A DNA stretch of 64,000 nucleotides, taken from assembly GCA_029204225.1 (NCBI GenBank), contig CM055112.1, positions 45,348,632 through 45,412,631 of the forward strand. The letters are read 5' to 3'. Positions within the stretch are counted from its first letter, which is position 1; every line of letters starts with the position of its first letter. Below, piece by piece: positions 27,701 through 42,038 of the stretch. This stretch comes from Diphasiastrum complanatum (taxonomy: Eukaryota > Streptophyta > Lycopodiopsida > Lycopodiales > Lycopodiaceae). A program made the translations under genes and the position numbers. The notes under the pieces were generated by a model. It did not search any database. It had not been told where the DNA came from and saw only the letters and a program-made list of their open reading frames with translations.

Positions 27701-30700
27701 GCCAAAATAACCTCTTGCAGCTTTCTAGGTCATTGTTTTAGGGGGTTTTGACAAAAAAAAAGATTCTTGAAAAAGTTGTTTTGGAAAATGATCGTTTCTC
27801 TGATGGGAAAAGCGTTGTCATTTCCTAGGTTTTGGTTAATGAGATATGCTAAGAAACACATTTCCCAACCAAAAAGGGCCGGGAAACGCGTTTCCCCAAT
27901 ACTATGCAAGCACTCAGCCATTCTTCTCTGAACCTAGTGTAGGCTGATGGCATGCCCAGGTGCCATATCTTGGGATACCTCAATTAGTGTAACTGTCACT
28001 GAACTGGATTTGGCCTACAAGAATAGACTGTTTGCATGCACCCATCCTAGTGTGCATGTACCCAATCTAACTTTGGCTAAGGCCCTTATGAATATCTTCA
28101 TAACTCACTTGGGCGTACTGTCCCAATGTTAGATCTATATGCATACTCCCATTAACACTGTCTTGCCCTCTAGCTGTCCTAACTAACACGCTCTAGGGTT
28201 TGGCTGGTCATGGGCTTGTAACACTCCTACTTTGTTCACAGTAGAGATTCAAGTAATTATTGCGTCCTATTTGCTTTGATTGGAATATCTGAGCTCAGAA
28301 ACTAGTCTGTGCTTCCTTATAAGAGTGAGGTCTATCAAATATTGCAATATAGGTTCGGCAGAGTATGCTAGCTGACAATAAAGGCTCTCATTTTTGGGCT
28401 ACTTTCTTTAATTTTCTGAGAACAGTGAGTAGATGGTAACATCATTGTGCTTGGCTAGCTGTGAGGAGTGCAATGTTCTTGAGTATGCAAATTTAGCCAG
28501 TAGACTGGGTCTTATGCTACCCAACTCACTCCATCTTGATTCTCTTATCCAGAATTGCTCAACTTCCTCTGTCAGGCTTCAGTGCACAACATCTCATAAC
28601 AATTACCTATGTGGACAAACCATACTATCGTCTGTGGGATTGGAATTGCAAAACCCACAGACTGGTCTTTAAACTCGAAATTCCAGAGGCCTGCATTCCT
28701 CATCAATGAATCAATTGAAATATGGGTTGACTACCCTGTCTAGTGAAGTTTCTTTGTCTCTTACAATCTTGAAGATCTAAAGCAATAGTCTACATTTCTA
28801 CTTATTTATATTTGTGCAGGAAAACCTCAAAAAGTTGTGTTTAAACTGACGCAAGAGAAAACATACTTTATACTTGCTTGAATTTTCTGGGTTTTTATTT
28901 GCAAAATGGTTACAGAAATTCCACTTCGTTTATTACAGATACTAGAAGGTTTTTATATTCAGGTGAGTTATTATGAATGCCAAACTTCACGTCTCTCATC
29001 AATTAAAAGATAGATAATAAGTATGAGATCCCTATCTGTTTTTCCTCGAATGCAACAATTAGTTTATCCAATTTTGTTTCAATCGATTTTTAGAGTAAGA
29101 CCACACAGTTGAAGGATGCATGATTCCTTGCAATACATCATGAATCAAACAACTTCGAGACAAATTTTCACCAATGTTCCTGTAATCTAATGTAAGTCAA
29201 GAAAAAGAAAATCACGCCAAAATCCTTATGGCTAATGCTTACCTGTCGGCAAAACATGCAGTATCATCTTCTTCTCTTACATACGATGCACATTGTGCAG
29301 CCAGCTCCATTGAAAGAGCAGACAACAATAGGAGTACTGGAGCACGAGGAAAACAGAGTGATCAAATACTGTGTCTATATAAGTTTCTCAGATTAAGCTT
29401 TTAATCACAAACTGGTTCAAGCAACCGAACTTGAGACTCAGATTTTACAATGTTTTTTAATCAATCACAATTTGATCAACTCATATTACAAAATTTAAGT
29501 CATGAACACTTAGCAATTGAAAGCTTCTCACAAAATAGTCATCTGATGTAGGGCAAATCTATTACAAATAAGATGTGCCTTCATCACTAAATAAATCTCC
29601 TTAATGGCATAAATATAAAGGCTTAAGTCTAGTTTCAGATTTCAACACAGTTGATTGATTTAAGAGAATCTTTTCCATATGATAGCAAAGTGCATTTCAT
29701 ACATTATTGATAAACAAGATGGGTCAGTCAATCTGTTATGTCGGTCAATGTAGTGGTCAACCTTCCTCAGAAGCAGAAGAGGGATTGAACAAGTGGCCAC
29801 AAGGACAGAACTAAGTTCCTTTGCAAGACGCATGAATCAGGAAGAGAAGCTTGAAAAGATTAAATTTGGGACAAGATATCCTCATGTTCACATGAAAATA
29901 GACTCCAATAAGAAGCTTGTTGGTCAAGTCCTCTACGACAACTACCTTTTCACTGTTTCAAAAGGGATTCAAAGGACATCTACTACAAGAAGGAAAATCA
30001 TTGTTTATTCAATGTGTTGTTATTCTGATCTGTTCCTAGTGTTGATGATTTGTTGTAGAGTTTGGTTATTTCCTGATTTGCATTCTCCACCTTTATGGAC
30101 ACCCAGACAGCCATTACTGCAGTAGGGACATACTTTGGCAATGTTCAAGTTATTTTGCTATTACGGGACCTATGGAGCCATTTATCATCATACATTCCAT
30201 TTTTTCGATTTTGTAGTTCAGGACTTATTTATTCTTTTATTAGCATTTATGGACAATTTTAGACACTCACAGAAAGGGCCGTAAGAAAACACATGCCTGG
30301 GGTATAGAGAGGTGCTTGATTATTCATTTGGTGACTTATGATTTTGTTATCTTTTCATCTTTTGTAGGAGACTCAGCAGCTCTTCCTTGAAGAGGTTGAG
30401 CTACTGGCAGTACTTGACAATAGCTGAATATCCTTTGTAGGAGATTGCTATATGCACATTTGTTACTGTCTATTTTGTAGTTGATGTGATACCAAATCTT
30501 TGATTGAGTTCATAACATGGTATCAGAGAAATTTCCAGGGTACATGGAGGAAATTTTTACAGGAGATTGACTTTTACAGATTTTAATTTCTAGCAATTGC
30601 CAAAATTGGATCTTTCTCCATCAGTTACCCACTTCTTGCCTTCATTTCCTCCATCGATTAGTTTCCAAGGTGACTTTGTCATTTCCAGTGCAGATTGTTC

Positions 30701-33700
30701 CTCTTACTCCAGCGAATTACCTCTCATAAATTTAGTCACTAGCAATCTACTTCGAAGTTGAAGGACCTAATATAGTTCACGATCACCTTAGGTATCGTCA
30801 GCATTATAAATTTTGTATTTGACTTATTACAAAGAGTGAGCTCATTGACTACATTCACTGTCATAATTTCATTACCCCTTTGGGATAATGTTTAGGGTTC
30901 TTACGCACTATCGCTGAGTGATTTTCGCAACTTGCCCAGACATTATTCAGCTCGAAGACATAGTGCACAGTGTTTTCATTAGCTCTTACTAATTGGTTTA
31001 AACCACTTGCTCCATCATCAATATCTTCATGTAAGTGGCCACAATCATGCTTACCACATAAGATTCTTCAAATTCCAGAAGTGAAACAACTGCAGACACA
31101 GATGGCTTCTCTAGAGCAAAAGCAGATTTAATCACAACAGCACGTGGATCTCATTCCACAGTCTACATAGTAGTTGATTCAGCAGCAATGATGACACTAG
31201 TTCGAATTGATTTCAACAGATCAAATGAGTTGGCTCCAGAAGCCAGGAAAGATTGATTTAGACGAAGAGAAGAATTAAATTATGCTTTATAAGAAATGAT
31301 TATTTAACTAGCAATAAAGTCGTTTCTAATTAGCAGAGCGATCTGGATCTGCCTTGAATTTGAAAAACTAGTTTCTACAGGATAGTAGACATGCTTACAG
31401 GGTCCAAGTTTAGCCAATGCAACAGCAAACAATGAACCAGCTAATTGACCGAGTGTAGCTCCCGCACCAATAAACCCAAACAACCTTGACGCTGCCTGTT
31501 TGAAGTACATATCAGATTTCATAACAGGTACTCAGCCAAGGAGCTACAACATGCTTATGTAGAGATTGTCCTGGCTCTTAAGGACATAAGAATACCTGAA
31601 TAATAAAGAAATGCTTTTAAGATGTAACAATATCATACTCAATAATTCTCATCTTCACCTCGCTGGACATGACATCAGTTAGGCGAGTCCACAAGGCAGA
31701 TATGGTGAATAAATTCAGAAGAGCAACCTACAAAATTTGAAAAGTCACAGAAATTAATCTTCCTATCAAGATCCATCACACTATTTTTGTCATGTTCATT
31801 AGGCTTAACTCTGAATTTATCAACAATACAAGCCAAGCACAGCTGTAGGGATATGGTGGTACTTACCCAGACAAAGAAACTTGCTCGAACTGCAACAAAA
31901 CTATATGTGAAATTTCCTTCACCAAAACTCGGATCCAGTTTCATATCTTCACTCAAAGAATGGTCTTGATTTGCTCCAATCGTCAATTCTTCTTTCAATG
32001 CCTTGACATCAAGAGACAGTCCAAGAGTTAGCACCTTTTTCAATTTTCAAATGAGAAATTCAGCTGCAATTTTCTTGGACAAGTTAATCATAAAAAACGG
32101 GCTGAAAACTGAATTGCAGCTATCTAAGAAGAAATTTACTTCTGAACTATCGTAACTTCCAACATACTTGAACAGCACCATCTATACCATGGTAGATCCT
32201 TACAAAAATTTATTAAATATAAGCAGATAAGTAGTCATTCTTCCACCTACAGAAGATAGAAGCACTGGATGAGCACAACTAATCAAAATCTATGGAAGAT
32301 GCTACTACAGTCTGTCAAGAAGGAAAACCCGTTGGCTGTGAAGATCTGAGGTATTTTAGCAAGGGGAAACAAATGTATCCAGCTATTGAATTACAGCTGT
32401 ACTAGTAGTTGTGGAAAGAATGTCTTTCTTGAATGCCAAAGTACTCAATGAAATAAGAAGAGAAAGAGGTTTGAAGGACGGATTAGCATAGTTGAGAGCA
32501 CCTAGCATTGTCAGAAAGGTAAATGACTACTTTGTCTTCCAGTGTCGTGTGTGAATGTAATTCATCTTCTAGATAAGTAAGTTGAAGGGGCAACAATTAA
32601 GAATAACATCTGGTGGTCGCATGGTCATGGACTCCATGTCCATATCGTTCTTATTATGTATCGTGTAGTAGTTAAGAATGTATCTACAGATTCAGTATGA
32701 AAGATAGCAAGTAGCATTCATAAAAGCAGCAAAGTTATCATTCACAAGTATTCTCCAAGAAAGAAGACTAATGAAATCAATGGCTGCCGATAGCTCCGGC
32801 AGATCTTCAATATAGAGATGGAACTCCTCTACAAAGAGCTCAAGAGTCATAACTCAAGACTGAATAATGAATCGCAAAAGCTACCTCCCTTAAATTTACT
32901 TGGAGGGAAATAGGAAATTCAAATATTAGGGCCCAAATCAGGAACCATGCATAATAGGCTTAAATGTATTTTAAAGGGGTAAAAACAATAAAGAACGCGA
33001 GACCCCAACAGTCGCGGGTCTACTTAGTGTCATATATCCTATATGGATATAACATTCCCCCAATAAAAAACATTCTCCTCAATGTGAGCTTATCTACTAG
33101 AGCTACTTTTGTACCATCGTTCGTGATAATTTTTCCTGGGATATAATTTCATGCAAGTGGTGTCAGTCCACAATCCAAATTCCCTACAGCCACAAAAACC
33201 CACTTTTAGTATGATAAAGTTGTGGTTGGCATTAAAATCGCCAGTGAGAAGAACAAGCCCTCGATCAGCAAATCTAATAATATCTGCAGAAAGATTAGCA
33301 TATGGAGAAACAATACCCTCCACAAAGGAAGAGGAGTCTGGGGGGAAGTGGCAAGCTGCAATAAAGAGATCTCTGTCCAAGCCAATGTCGCGTCCTAAAA
33401 GGCGAACCCAGATATAACGTGCACGTTCATCATGTCTGATGAACTCCATGACTGGATGTAATGTTTCCCAATATAAGCATGCGACTCCACCTGAACCAGT
33501 CCCACTCATGGCTCTCATCTCTGTCCTATATATTGAATCCCATCTATATCCTGAAAATGTAGGCAGTCCTTTGACCTGGCTTTTATGGTTTCCTTGCCTT
33601 TGCTCTAAGAAAAGCAAAATTTCAGCCTTGAATTAAGGGTATTGATTTGCCCAAAGGCAACAGTAACCCGAAATTTCAGCCTTCCATTCAAAAGCAAAAA

Positions 33701-34315
33701 AACAAAAGCAATGTGACACATTTTAAAAGTGGAATCAATTATCTTCCAAATTTCACCTTTCAAGAGCCTGATTTCATAAACTTGTTGCAAAATCGGGTAG
33801 TGCACAACCTTGCAACCAAAATCCTCTCAAAAAACCATAAAATTGGAAAGAAACAAATGAATCCCACCACCAAGCTTTTGCACCAACTTTTGCTCTCACC
33901 CAACCAAACCTAGATCAAATGGATCTAGCCCCCAAGCTATGGACCATACAAACTGAATAGAAGAGAGATTTCACACCGGCAACATGTAGCTGCAGTCACC
34001 AAAATCAAGCATGCACTAGTGGGAGCCCTATGGGTATATTTATACCCTCCAAGGCCCATTCACCACTAGTAGTGAATTGTGACACCTCCCTGGACACATC
34101 AACAACCTAACTGGGCCACCTCATCCACTTCCCCTATGAATCACTGTTAGATCCATACCAATCCACCTTCTTGAGTTTTAGGCCTCTAACCATCAAATAT
34201 GACTTTAACTCAATGAGGCCCCCAACCCCTCGTAATCATAATTAAGTTATGGGTCGAAGTAGGCCTACTGACCTTCTTACAGGATAATTAATCCGAGATC
34301 AGTCCATATGTGGGC

Positions 34316-34385
<70 letters not shown>

Positions 34386-37300
34386 AAGCTTTATTAACGT
34401 CTTTTCCATGCCAAAGGCGTATAAGACGAACAAGTACATCAACTAAGTTGGACACAAGACGGATCAGTGCCGTCAAAGCAGAAAAAACAAACTAACTAGG
34501 AAGAGAGTCATATAGCCAGGATTATATGGTACGTAGACCATTTACATGTTCAACTGGACATCTCTTCATTTCTCTATCTCAAATTCTATCTCTGAATTAT
34601 CATTAACTATAGGCTTTCGATCTACCAGTCTAATAATACCATCACGATAGATAACTTGTTTGCCAGTTGATAGAGCTTCTTGTTTTGCCTTCTTACGTTC
34701 TTGAACTTGGATGAAGGTAAGATCTTCGTCCAGGTTTGGTTTCCCGCAATTTGAATCTCTTCCCAAGAACTTCACGCCGGTGAGACGCAGATGTGAAGCG
34801 GATGACAAGAGTATCCAGGTCCTTCTTAGGTCGCCAGGCAGTTTCCATTCCTTTGCTATGGTGTTGAAGATTTCCTTCCAAAAACTTCTCAGCTTCTGCA
34901 ACAACATTTTGAGAGTTCGGAATACCTCTAACACAAACATTGAGAGCTTTATGCTCTCGCAGACGACTCTCAATGAACGTGGCTGAGATAAGCGAAGGTG
35001 AAGGCGGAGGTGGAGAGATAATTGGAGACGAACCTTTAAGAACAGGGTACAATGCAAGAGCTTAACCACCTGCTCACTGAAAGTGAACAACAATTTGTGA
35101 AAGAGCCTAAGAGCAATGGAGCCCCAACGATGTAGGAGCTACTCACAACCCAGCAGCAACGTGCAACTACCTGCATATCAGTAGCACCACCTATTGAATA
35201 TCTTGGTTCTTCTTGCATGGGGACGATGTTTTTGAGATCCATCAACACCTTTGCAGTAGCAGTGACTACTAGCGAGTACATGTTTAACCATATTTGAGCT
35301 ACCATTGAGGAGGAGGGAACATGGCATGTCGTAGAGGTATAATCAATCCATTATCTTGATTCCAATAATCATTAGTATGAGGCTTGAGCTTATTACTTAG
35401 AGCTTACTAGTTACAACTTACTATGTAGTATGTACAAGTAAGTTAGTAACCACTCAGACTCCACAGGTTAGGACACGGTACTTACTATTTGATACTTGCT
35501 ATTAGCTACTAAGTTCTAACTACTTAGCTCTAACTACTAAGTGCTCAAGAGTCATTGCGCAACTTTCAACTACCAACTTCCACTTTGAAAGTCGAATCTC
35601 ACGATTCACAGTCCATTACTAGGATTTTGATATCCTTGTACAATGTTCACAATTAAATGTTCAACGACCAACCATTTGTATTCTGTGCACTATACAGATT
35701 GTCATAGACAATGCAGCAAATTGCGTTGACATGGGTAGGATTGTTAATGAGACCTATCCCCACATTTTTTGGACACCTTGTGCTACACATTGCCTGGACC
35801 TCCTAGTTGAGGATGTAGTCAAGATACCATGGGCAAGGGAGGTGCTTGACACAAGATGGTCCTTGGTGAGATTCATCACTGAGAGGCCAAGGGCCTTGAG
35901 CATGTTCACGAAACACTCCACTCGAGAGGTCCTGAGACTTGCCCCCACCAGGTTCGTAGCTCAGAGCCTCATACTACTCAATAATTACTATCATGAGAAT
36001 TTTTTATGATTGATTCACTGCATTTGCCATTTGCCATTGTGTGTGTACTATGTACTATGTCAAAAACTTGAATGTTCTAATTTTCTAAACTTCTATGGAC
36101 TTATGATCAAGATTCATCATTCTACAATCTATCTAGAATCTAGCATCATCTATCACAATTTGTAGTTAGTACTTACTACTTATGTTCTTGCTTGATGATT
36201 GTACTAATGCAGATTCTAAAATGCAAGTTTGATTTTTATGTTCATGGTCTTGGAATAACTATTGAAAGTTCACGCAAAGTTGAGGCAGATGGTCATTTCA
36301 AACGGGTGGATGTAGTGGGCCATCAAAAGAGCCCAAGGGTGGGAGGTTCAAGCTAGTCATCCTCTCATCTTCATTTAAGGATGAGATACAATTCATTGTT
36401 GTGGGCCTGCAACCTATCTACATTGTCCTACGCCTTATAGATCGAGAGGGCTACACGTTGGGCCTTCTATATGAGTTCCCGGACAGGTTGGGTGATTAGC
36501 TACAACAATGTATGACCATCAGCCTAGAGAGGTATTATAATACTCTATATTGTCCTAACCCCTTCCTTAGTATTTACCATTGTGGAGCTTTGTTTTGAAC
36601 TTTAAACTTTGACGTGTCACATTTGAGATTTTGAAATTCGAATTCATGAATCTTTCGCTAAGTTTCCGATTATCTATGGCCGTCATTCAAATGTTACAGG
36701 CTTGAGGAGATCCAGTGCCTCTGGCAAAATAGATGGGAGTGGTTTCATCACCCCTTGCACACCATGGCCCACATACTCTATCCATTATGGAGGAGTGAGC
36801 AACAGTACGATGATAGGGAGCTCAGAGCTGACTGAAAGGCCTATGTCTCTCGGGTTTATCCTTTTACACGAGTAGGATAAGCTCTTGGATGAACTCCACA
36901 TATTCAGGCAAGAGACAAATGAAGTTCTCCACTGAGCCCGCGCGGTTGAGGGAGGGTAATATTAAATATAATGCAATAAAATCCATGATCATTGCAACTT
37001 GCCATTGTTAAGTTTTATTATTTAGATTGTATAGCCACTTTTTAATGAATCATGATAAATCCCAATTCCTAGTTTTATTTGTGGTCATGACTCTCGTTCG
37101 ACCAGTTCAATTGTGTCATGTGTGATGGTGGATGAAGTTTGGGGTCGATGTTCCCAGATTGTGCCGCCTTGCCATTAGGATCCTCTCACAAGACTACATT
37201 GAAATTGCTTGTGAGAAACTAGAGTGTTCATTCTTTGATTCACACGAAGAATCGACTTTCCTCTGCGCAGTTGGAGAGGTTGGTGTATGTACATGCCATT

Positions 37301-40300
37301 CACGTAGTTTCTCTTCCAAAATGGCAACAGAAATAAAAGTGGACATTTGTGTGGAGTTACCTTCTTCTTTCACGAACGACAAAGCACAAGTTTCGTAACT
37401 TCTTTGTGTTCACTCAAGTCCTTTTCTAGTTCAATGATCTTGCTTGTCATTGGGGCAGTGCTCCTTCCAACAATTGGACCTTCTCCATGAGGATCTTGTT
37501 ATCTCTGAGTAGGTTCACCACCATCATCTTGAGATTCTGGATTTCGGACCGTAGAATATCCACTTTAGTGAAGCTTTCGTATGCTCTTCGTGGTGTGTAC
37601 TCTTATGATGGTATTGTGGAGCAGCCAAGGACGTAGTGGGTTGTTGAGCAGTAGCAACAGCTTGGAGGGAGTTCTAAGCCTATCTAACTAACATTTCATT
37701 GCTTATTTACTTGATAATAGCAAGTGAAGGGATGACTAACTTGGAAAATAACAAAGTAACACCTCATGAACCAAAGGTCACCATATGACAAACATAAAAC
37801 AAGATCATCGTTGTGTGATTGATCTTTATAAGTTTGAATTCAATAAAATAAGGTCCAAAAATGTTGACCACGTTCTAGATATTGTGATAAAGATCTAATT
37901 TTTCCTTCAAAGTTAAGCATGTATTAGATCTTTTGAATAAGCACAAATATTCCTAATCGAAGTTGTATACAACCAAAAGAATAGATATAACTCTAAATAC
38001 ATCATTTTCACATTAGGAGAAGGGTGGAAAAAATTCACAAGTGAGAACCTGGAACCGTTTTGACGATTGATTTGCTGGTACAACATTGTAGAGCAAAAGA
38101 AATAGTACAAGAGATCCACCGAAGAGTCTATATAATAAGACAATGCCCTGAAAAATGAATTCAAATATCAAAATTTGCAACTAAACATCTTTCAGTTTAA
38201 CTAAGTTGGCTACAAAAGAATTAAAATTGTCTTTGCACGAGTTATCAAACACAAAACAATCACAATTTCTTCATGTAGCTTCTCAAAGAAGAATTAGAGT
38301 TATGGACAACCCAGCCACATCGCTTGATCAAAACTCATTGCTTACAAACCTAGATATGAGATTTTTCTAGAAACAAGTATCACTAACAAGTATACGCAAC
38401 AATGGAGTTAATTTCAAGCTTTAATTACTATATAATTCAATAGTGTTTCTATGAGAAACACACACACACACACACACACACGTATATATATATACATAAC
38501 ATAATTGCACCACTCGTTCTGGAACACGTTTCGGGTCTTTGACCTGAAACGTGAGGGTTTTTTTTTTTTTCAATATGGGTGTTAGAAATAAGTAAATTTC
38601 TACATATCTTATTCTCAAAGCCAAGCTTCCAAACGCACTTTTCTCCGACAAACCAATCTTTGACTAAGAGGGATGGATACATATCCCTATCATTGAGGTC
38701 TCTAGACATGATGCAAAAGGACGTACAGTAGGCCCGTTGTTCTCCCGATGGGGAACTGACTGTTGGAGGTCCAGAGAATTGGCCTTCTGAAATGATTGAT
38801 TCTGTCTTCATCAATCCCGCACACATCGCAATTTGTTGTGAATAGAAGTGCTCTTTGAACCTGTACTATGATACCGGACTTGGGTTTTGCCACTTCCATA
38901 TATTCCGTACATGTCTGAAATTTTCTTTGTTGTCTCTACATACATGACAAAGCCAGCTGTCTTTTAGTGTCGATTGAAGGGGCGGTTGCAGACAGTAAGT
39001 GCAATATCCATGTCGCGCGAGTCACATGGAAGCACCAGATTTATCATTTGCATCAATATGACAAATTTTACAAAGGCAACGTTCACAAAGTCACGGCATG
39101 TCCGGAAATGGGTCAATGCTAGGTGTCAGACGAAAGTCGTGGCCTTGGCATCAGACTATGTTCCCAATACTTCGTGGTTCAGAGTGAAAGTCGCCTTTGT
39201 AGAATACAGTTGTCGTATTGATGCAGATGATGATCTAGTGCTCTCGTGTGGCTCGTGCAACCGTCGATATCACTCTTATTGCCGCAACCCCATCTTGAAT
39301 CAAAACTGGAAGAAAACTAGGGTCATCATCTGTGTCAGACATCTGAGACGATTTTAAAATTGTATGCAAGAATACGAAAGTTACACAACCCAGCTCTAGG
39401 ATTAGAGGGAAGGTTCAGAAAGCGTCTTTGTCAGCAAACAATTACTGTGTGTGCGGGATTGTTGAGGACAAAACCACTCCACTTTTTCGGTTACAGTGTG
39501 GTCCAATTTAGGTGCATCAATCCCGGTTGGATTCATTCACGAATAAAAATTCAAAATGGCTTGTCGTTTTACAACAGGATTCCAAGAATTTCATGGAATG
39601 TGTGCCTATGTGTGCGGGAGGGAGGGAGAGAGATCCTCTGTATTCATAAGAGTACTTGATTTCAAAAGGTCAACTCAAAAAGGTTTAAATGAAGATTCTT
39701 TGGAACTAACGGTTATTCACATATTTTATGAGCATAATAAATACTCCTCCACATAACATGCTCAATGATGAAAGGTAATTGACTATGCTTGAATGTTAAA
39801 AAACAAAGTCACAACAAAGGTTGTTAGAATCTAGCTACCGAGAATTGAGAGTAAGTCATCATGCAAACATGACATACTCATAAGAATGGAAAACAAGGCA
39901 AGATAAGAAGTTTACCTTGTTCCTTGGGTAATTTTTTGTAATCTGTCTTTTTTTTAACGATTCTGTACCCATTTTGACGATGAGGACAAGGAAGCAATTG
40001 AGAGCAACTACAATAAGCTAGGCTAAAAACGCATTCCAAACAACGTTCCATTGTGTGGGCTAGCATTTCGAAATGAGGTAGGCCCTGGAAAGCATTCCAA
40101 GGCAATATACACCCATATGCACATATAAGTATACATATATAAACCATAGAATTAATGAACCGTTAACGGTTCACCACGGTTCACCACCGTTAACGGTTCA
40201 CCACGGTTCAGTGAACCCATAGAACCCACGATTCCCAGAACTGTGGGTTCTGGGAACCGTGGAAGGAACCGTACCACGGTTCCTTGAATCGTGGTATGGT

Positions 40301-40721
40301 TCATGTAAGAAAATAATTAATTAATTTTCCTAAATTTCCCCCCAAAACCCCTCAAAGCTAGTTTTTGCAAGAATCAAGATTCGCGCAACCATGATCTATA
40401 TATGTGTGTGCGCGCGCGCACGCGTATATATATATATATATCATAGTGCACCTCCCCCCCCCCCCCCCCCCCCCAAATCCAGAAACGCAGTCAGAAACGC
40501 GTTTCTGGTTTGGGGGAGCGTTTATGAGAATATGGGTATCAAATTAAGGCTCTAATCAAGCGCATTGCATCTGTATAGGTTGCCAAGTGTTTTGGTCACA
40601 GTTGGGCTGGTTACGGCATGGTTTAGGTCCAATTTAGAGCAATTTTAAGGCAAAAAATATAAATATTATGTTTTTTTTTTGGCACATTTCTAGCCCAGAA
40701 ACGCGTTTTTGGGCAACTATG

Positions 40722-40778
<57 letters not shown>

Positions 40779-41766
40779 CGTGTGTGCGTGTGTAGATTAT
40801 ATCTATATCATAGTTGCATTGGTGAACCGCGATTCTGGGCAAAAACGTTCCCAGAAACGCGTTAACTCATTTTTTAAACCAGAGTCGCCAAGGGAGAAAA
40901 CAAAACAAACAAATATTCATGATATTGCATTGCTTTGCAAGTTATACTAAATTGTGCCTTTCTTAGTTCTCCCTCAAAGAAACTCTACCCATCAATGGTA
41001 TTCATCATTTCCAATAAACGTTTCCAACCTCCCATCCCACGACTTAAGGTCTCCTTTGTAGAAATGGTTGTGCCATGCATATCAACTTGAACCACACCAT
41101 GCATCACATATTTTTGAGGTTCCAAATGTAGCTAAATAAGGCCCTAACTGCCAAAACAACTGAAAAAGCCAATAAACACTTACTAGACATCCTAAATCTT
41201 CCCTATTTAACACAATCAATGTTGTCAACATTTGATTGAGTCATGATAGCTTGTGATTGAATAGCCACATCAAGTGTTTGACGATGATCCTACAGTAAAG
41301 GTTGATGAGCAATCACATCAATGGGCTTCTCCCTTATGGTATTGTCATTAGGTCTAGCTTCCAATGAGCTAAATTTTGAACTTGATGTCAAGGTCAGTTG
41401 TGTTGTTGTTAAACCTGAGAATGGTAACTAGTAGGAATGAGAGCACTAAGTTTAAGCCAATTGGCATCATAGGCCTCATTGGAGCCAATAGTAGCTCTAC
41501 ATGAATTGACAGAAAAGATATCAAAAGTAACACGACAAGCCCTTCTAACTTTTAACCTTACAGAATCCAACAGGCTTTGTTGCACCCAAACTGGACCACA
41601 TTGTACCCAAAACATTCGACAACCTACATAAAGGAGCTGCCCTTAATAAATGCTTTGAAGAATTTGATACCCATATTCCCCACATACCCCCCCCCCAAAA
41701 AAAAAAAAAACGTTTCTGAAAAACGTTCCCCTTTTCAAAAACGCGTTTCTAAACGTAGTGCAACTA

Positions 41767-41803
<37 letters not shown>

Positions 41804-41988
41804 ATATATATATATATACACACACACTAGTGGGTTAGCTCGTCGTTGACAGGCGGCCGACAATTTGGGTGGCGGCTTGTGGTCGAGACGCGTGGATGAT
41901 GTTCAGAGCGGGCAATTGATGATCTACTTAGCCATCCAGGCTTGCGTGGCGAACCAACCAGGCTCTACCACGTAGGCTTGAAAGGACC

Positions 41989-42038
<50 letters not shown>

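Noticed and set aside
33090-33250. Continuation of the LINE endonuclease past GDFNA
   Set aside because: The frame stays open but the text no longer resembles the sister copy at 49740 on, and a possible LTR boundary lies near 33050.
38974-39357. 127-codon plus-strand frame with [12 protein letters not shown], resembling a PHD/RING-like Cys-His pattern
   Set aside because: The Cys/His spacing is incomplete, no partner exon was found and the frame lacks a defensible start, so a zinc-finger gene is not claimed.
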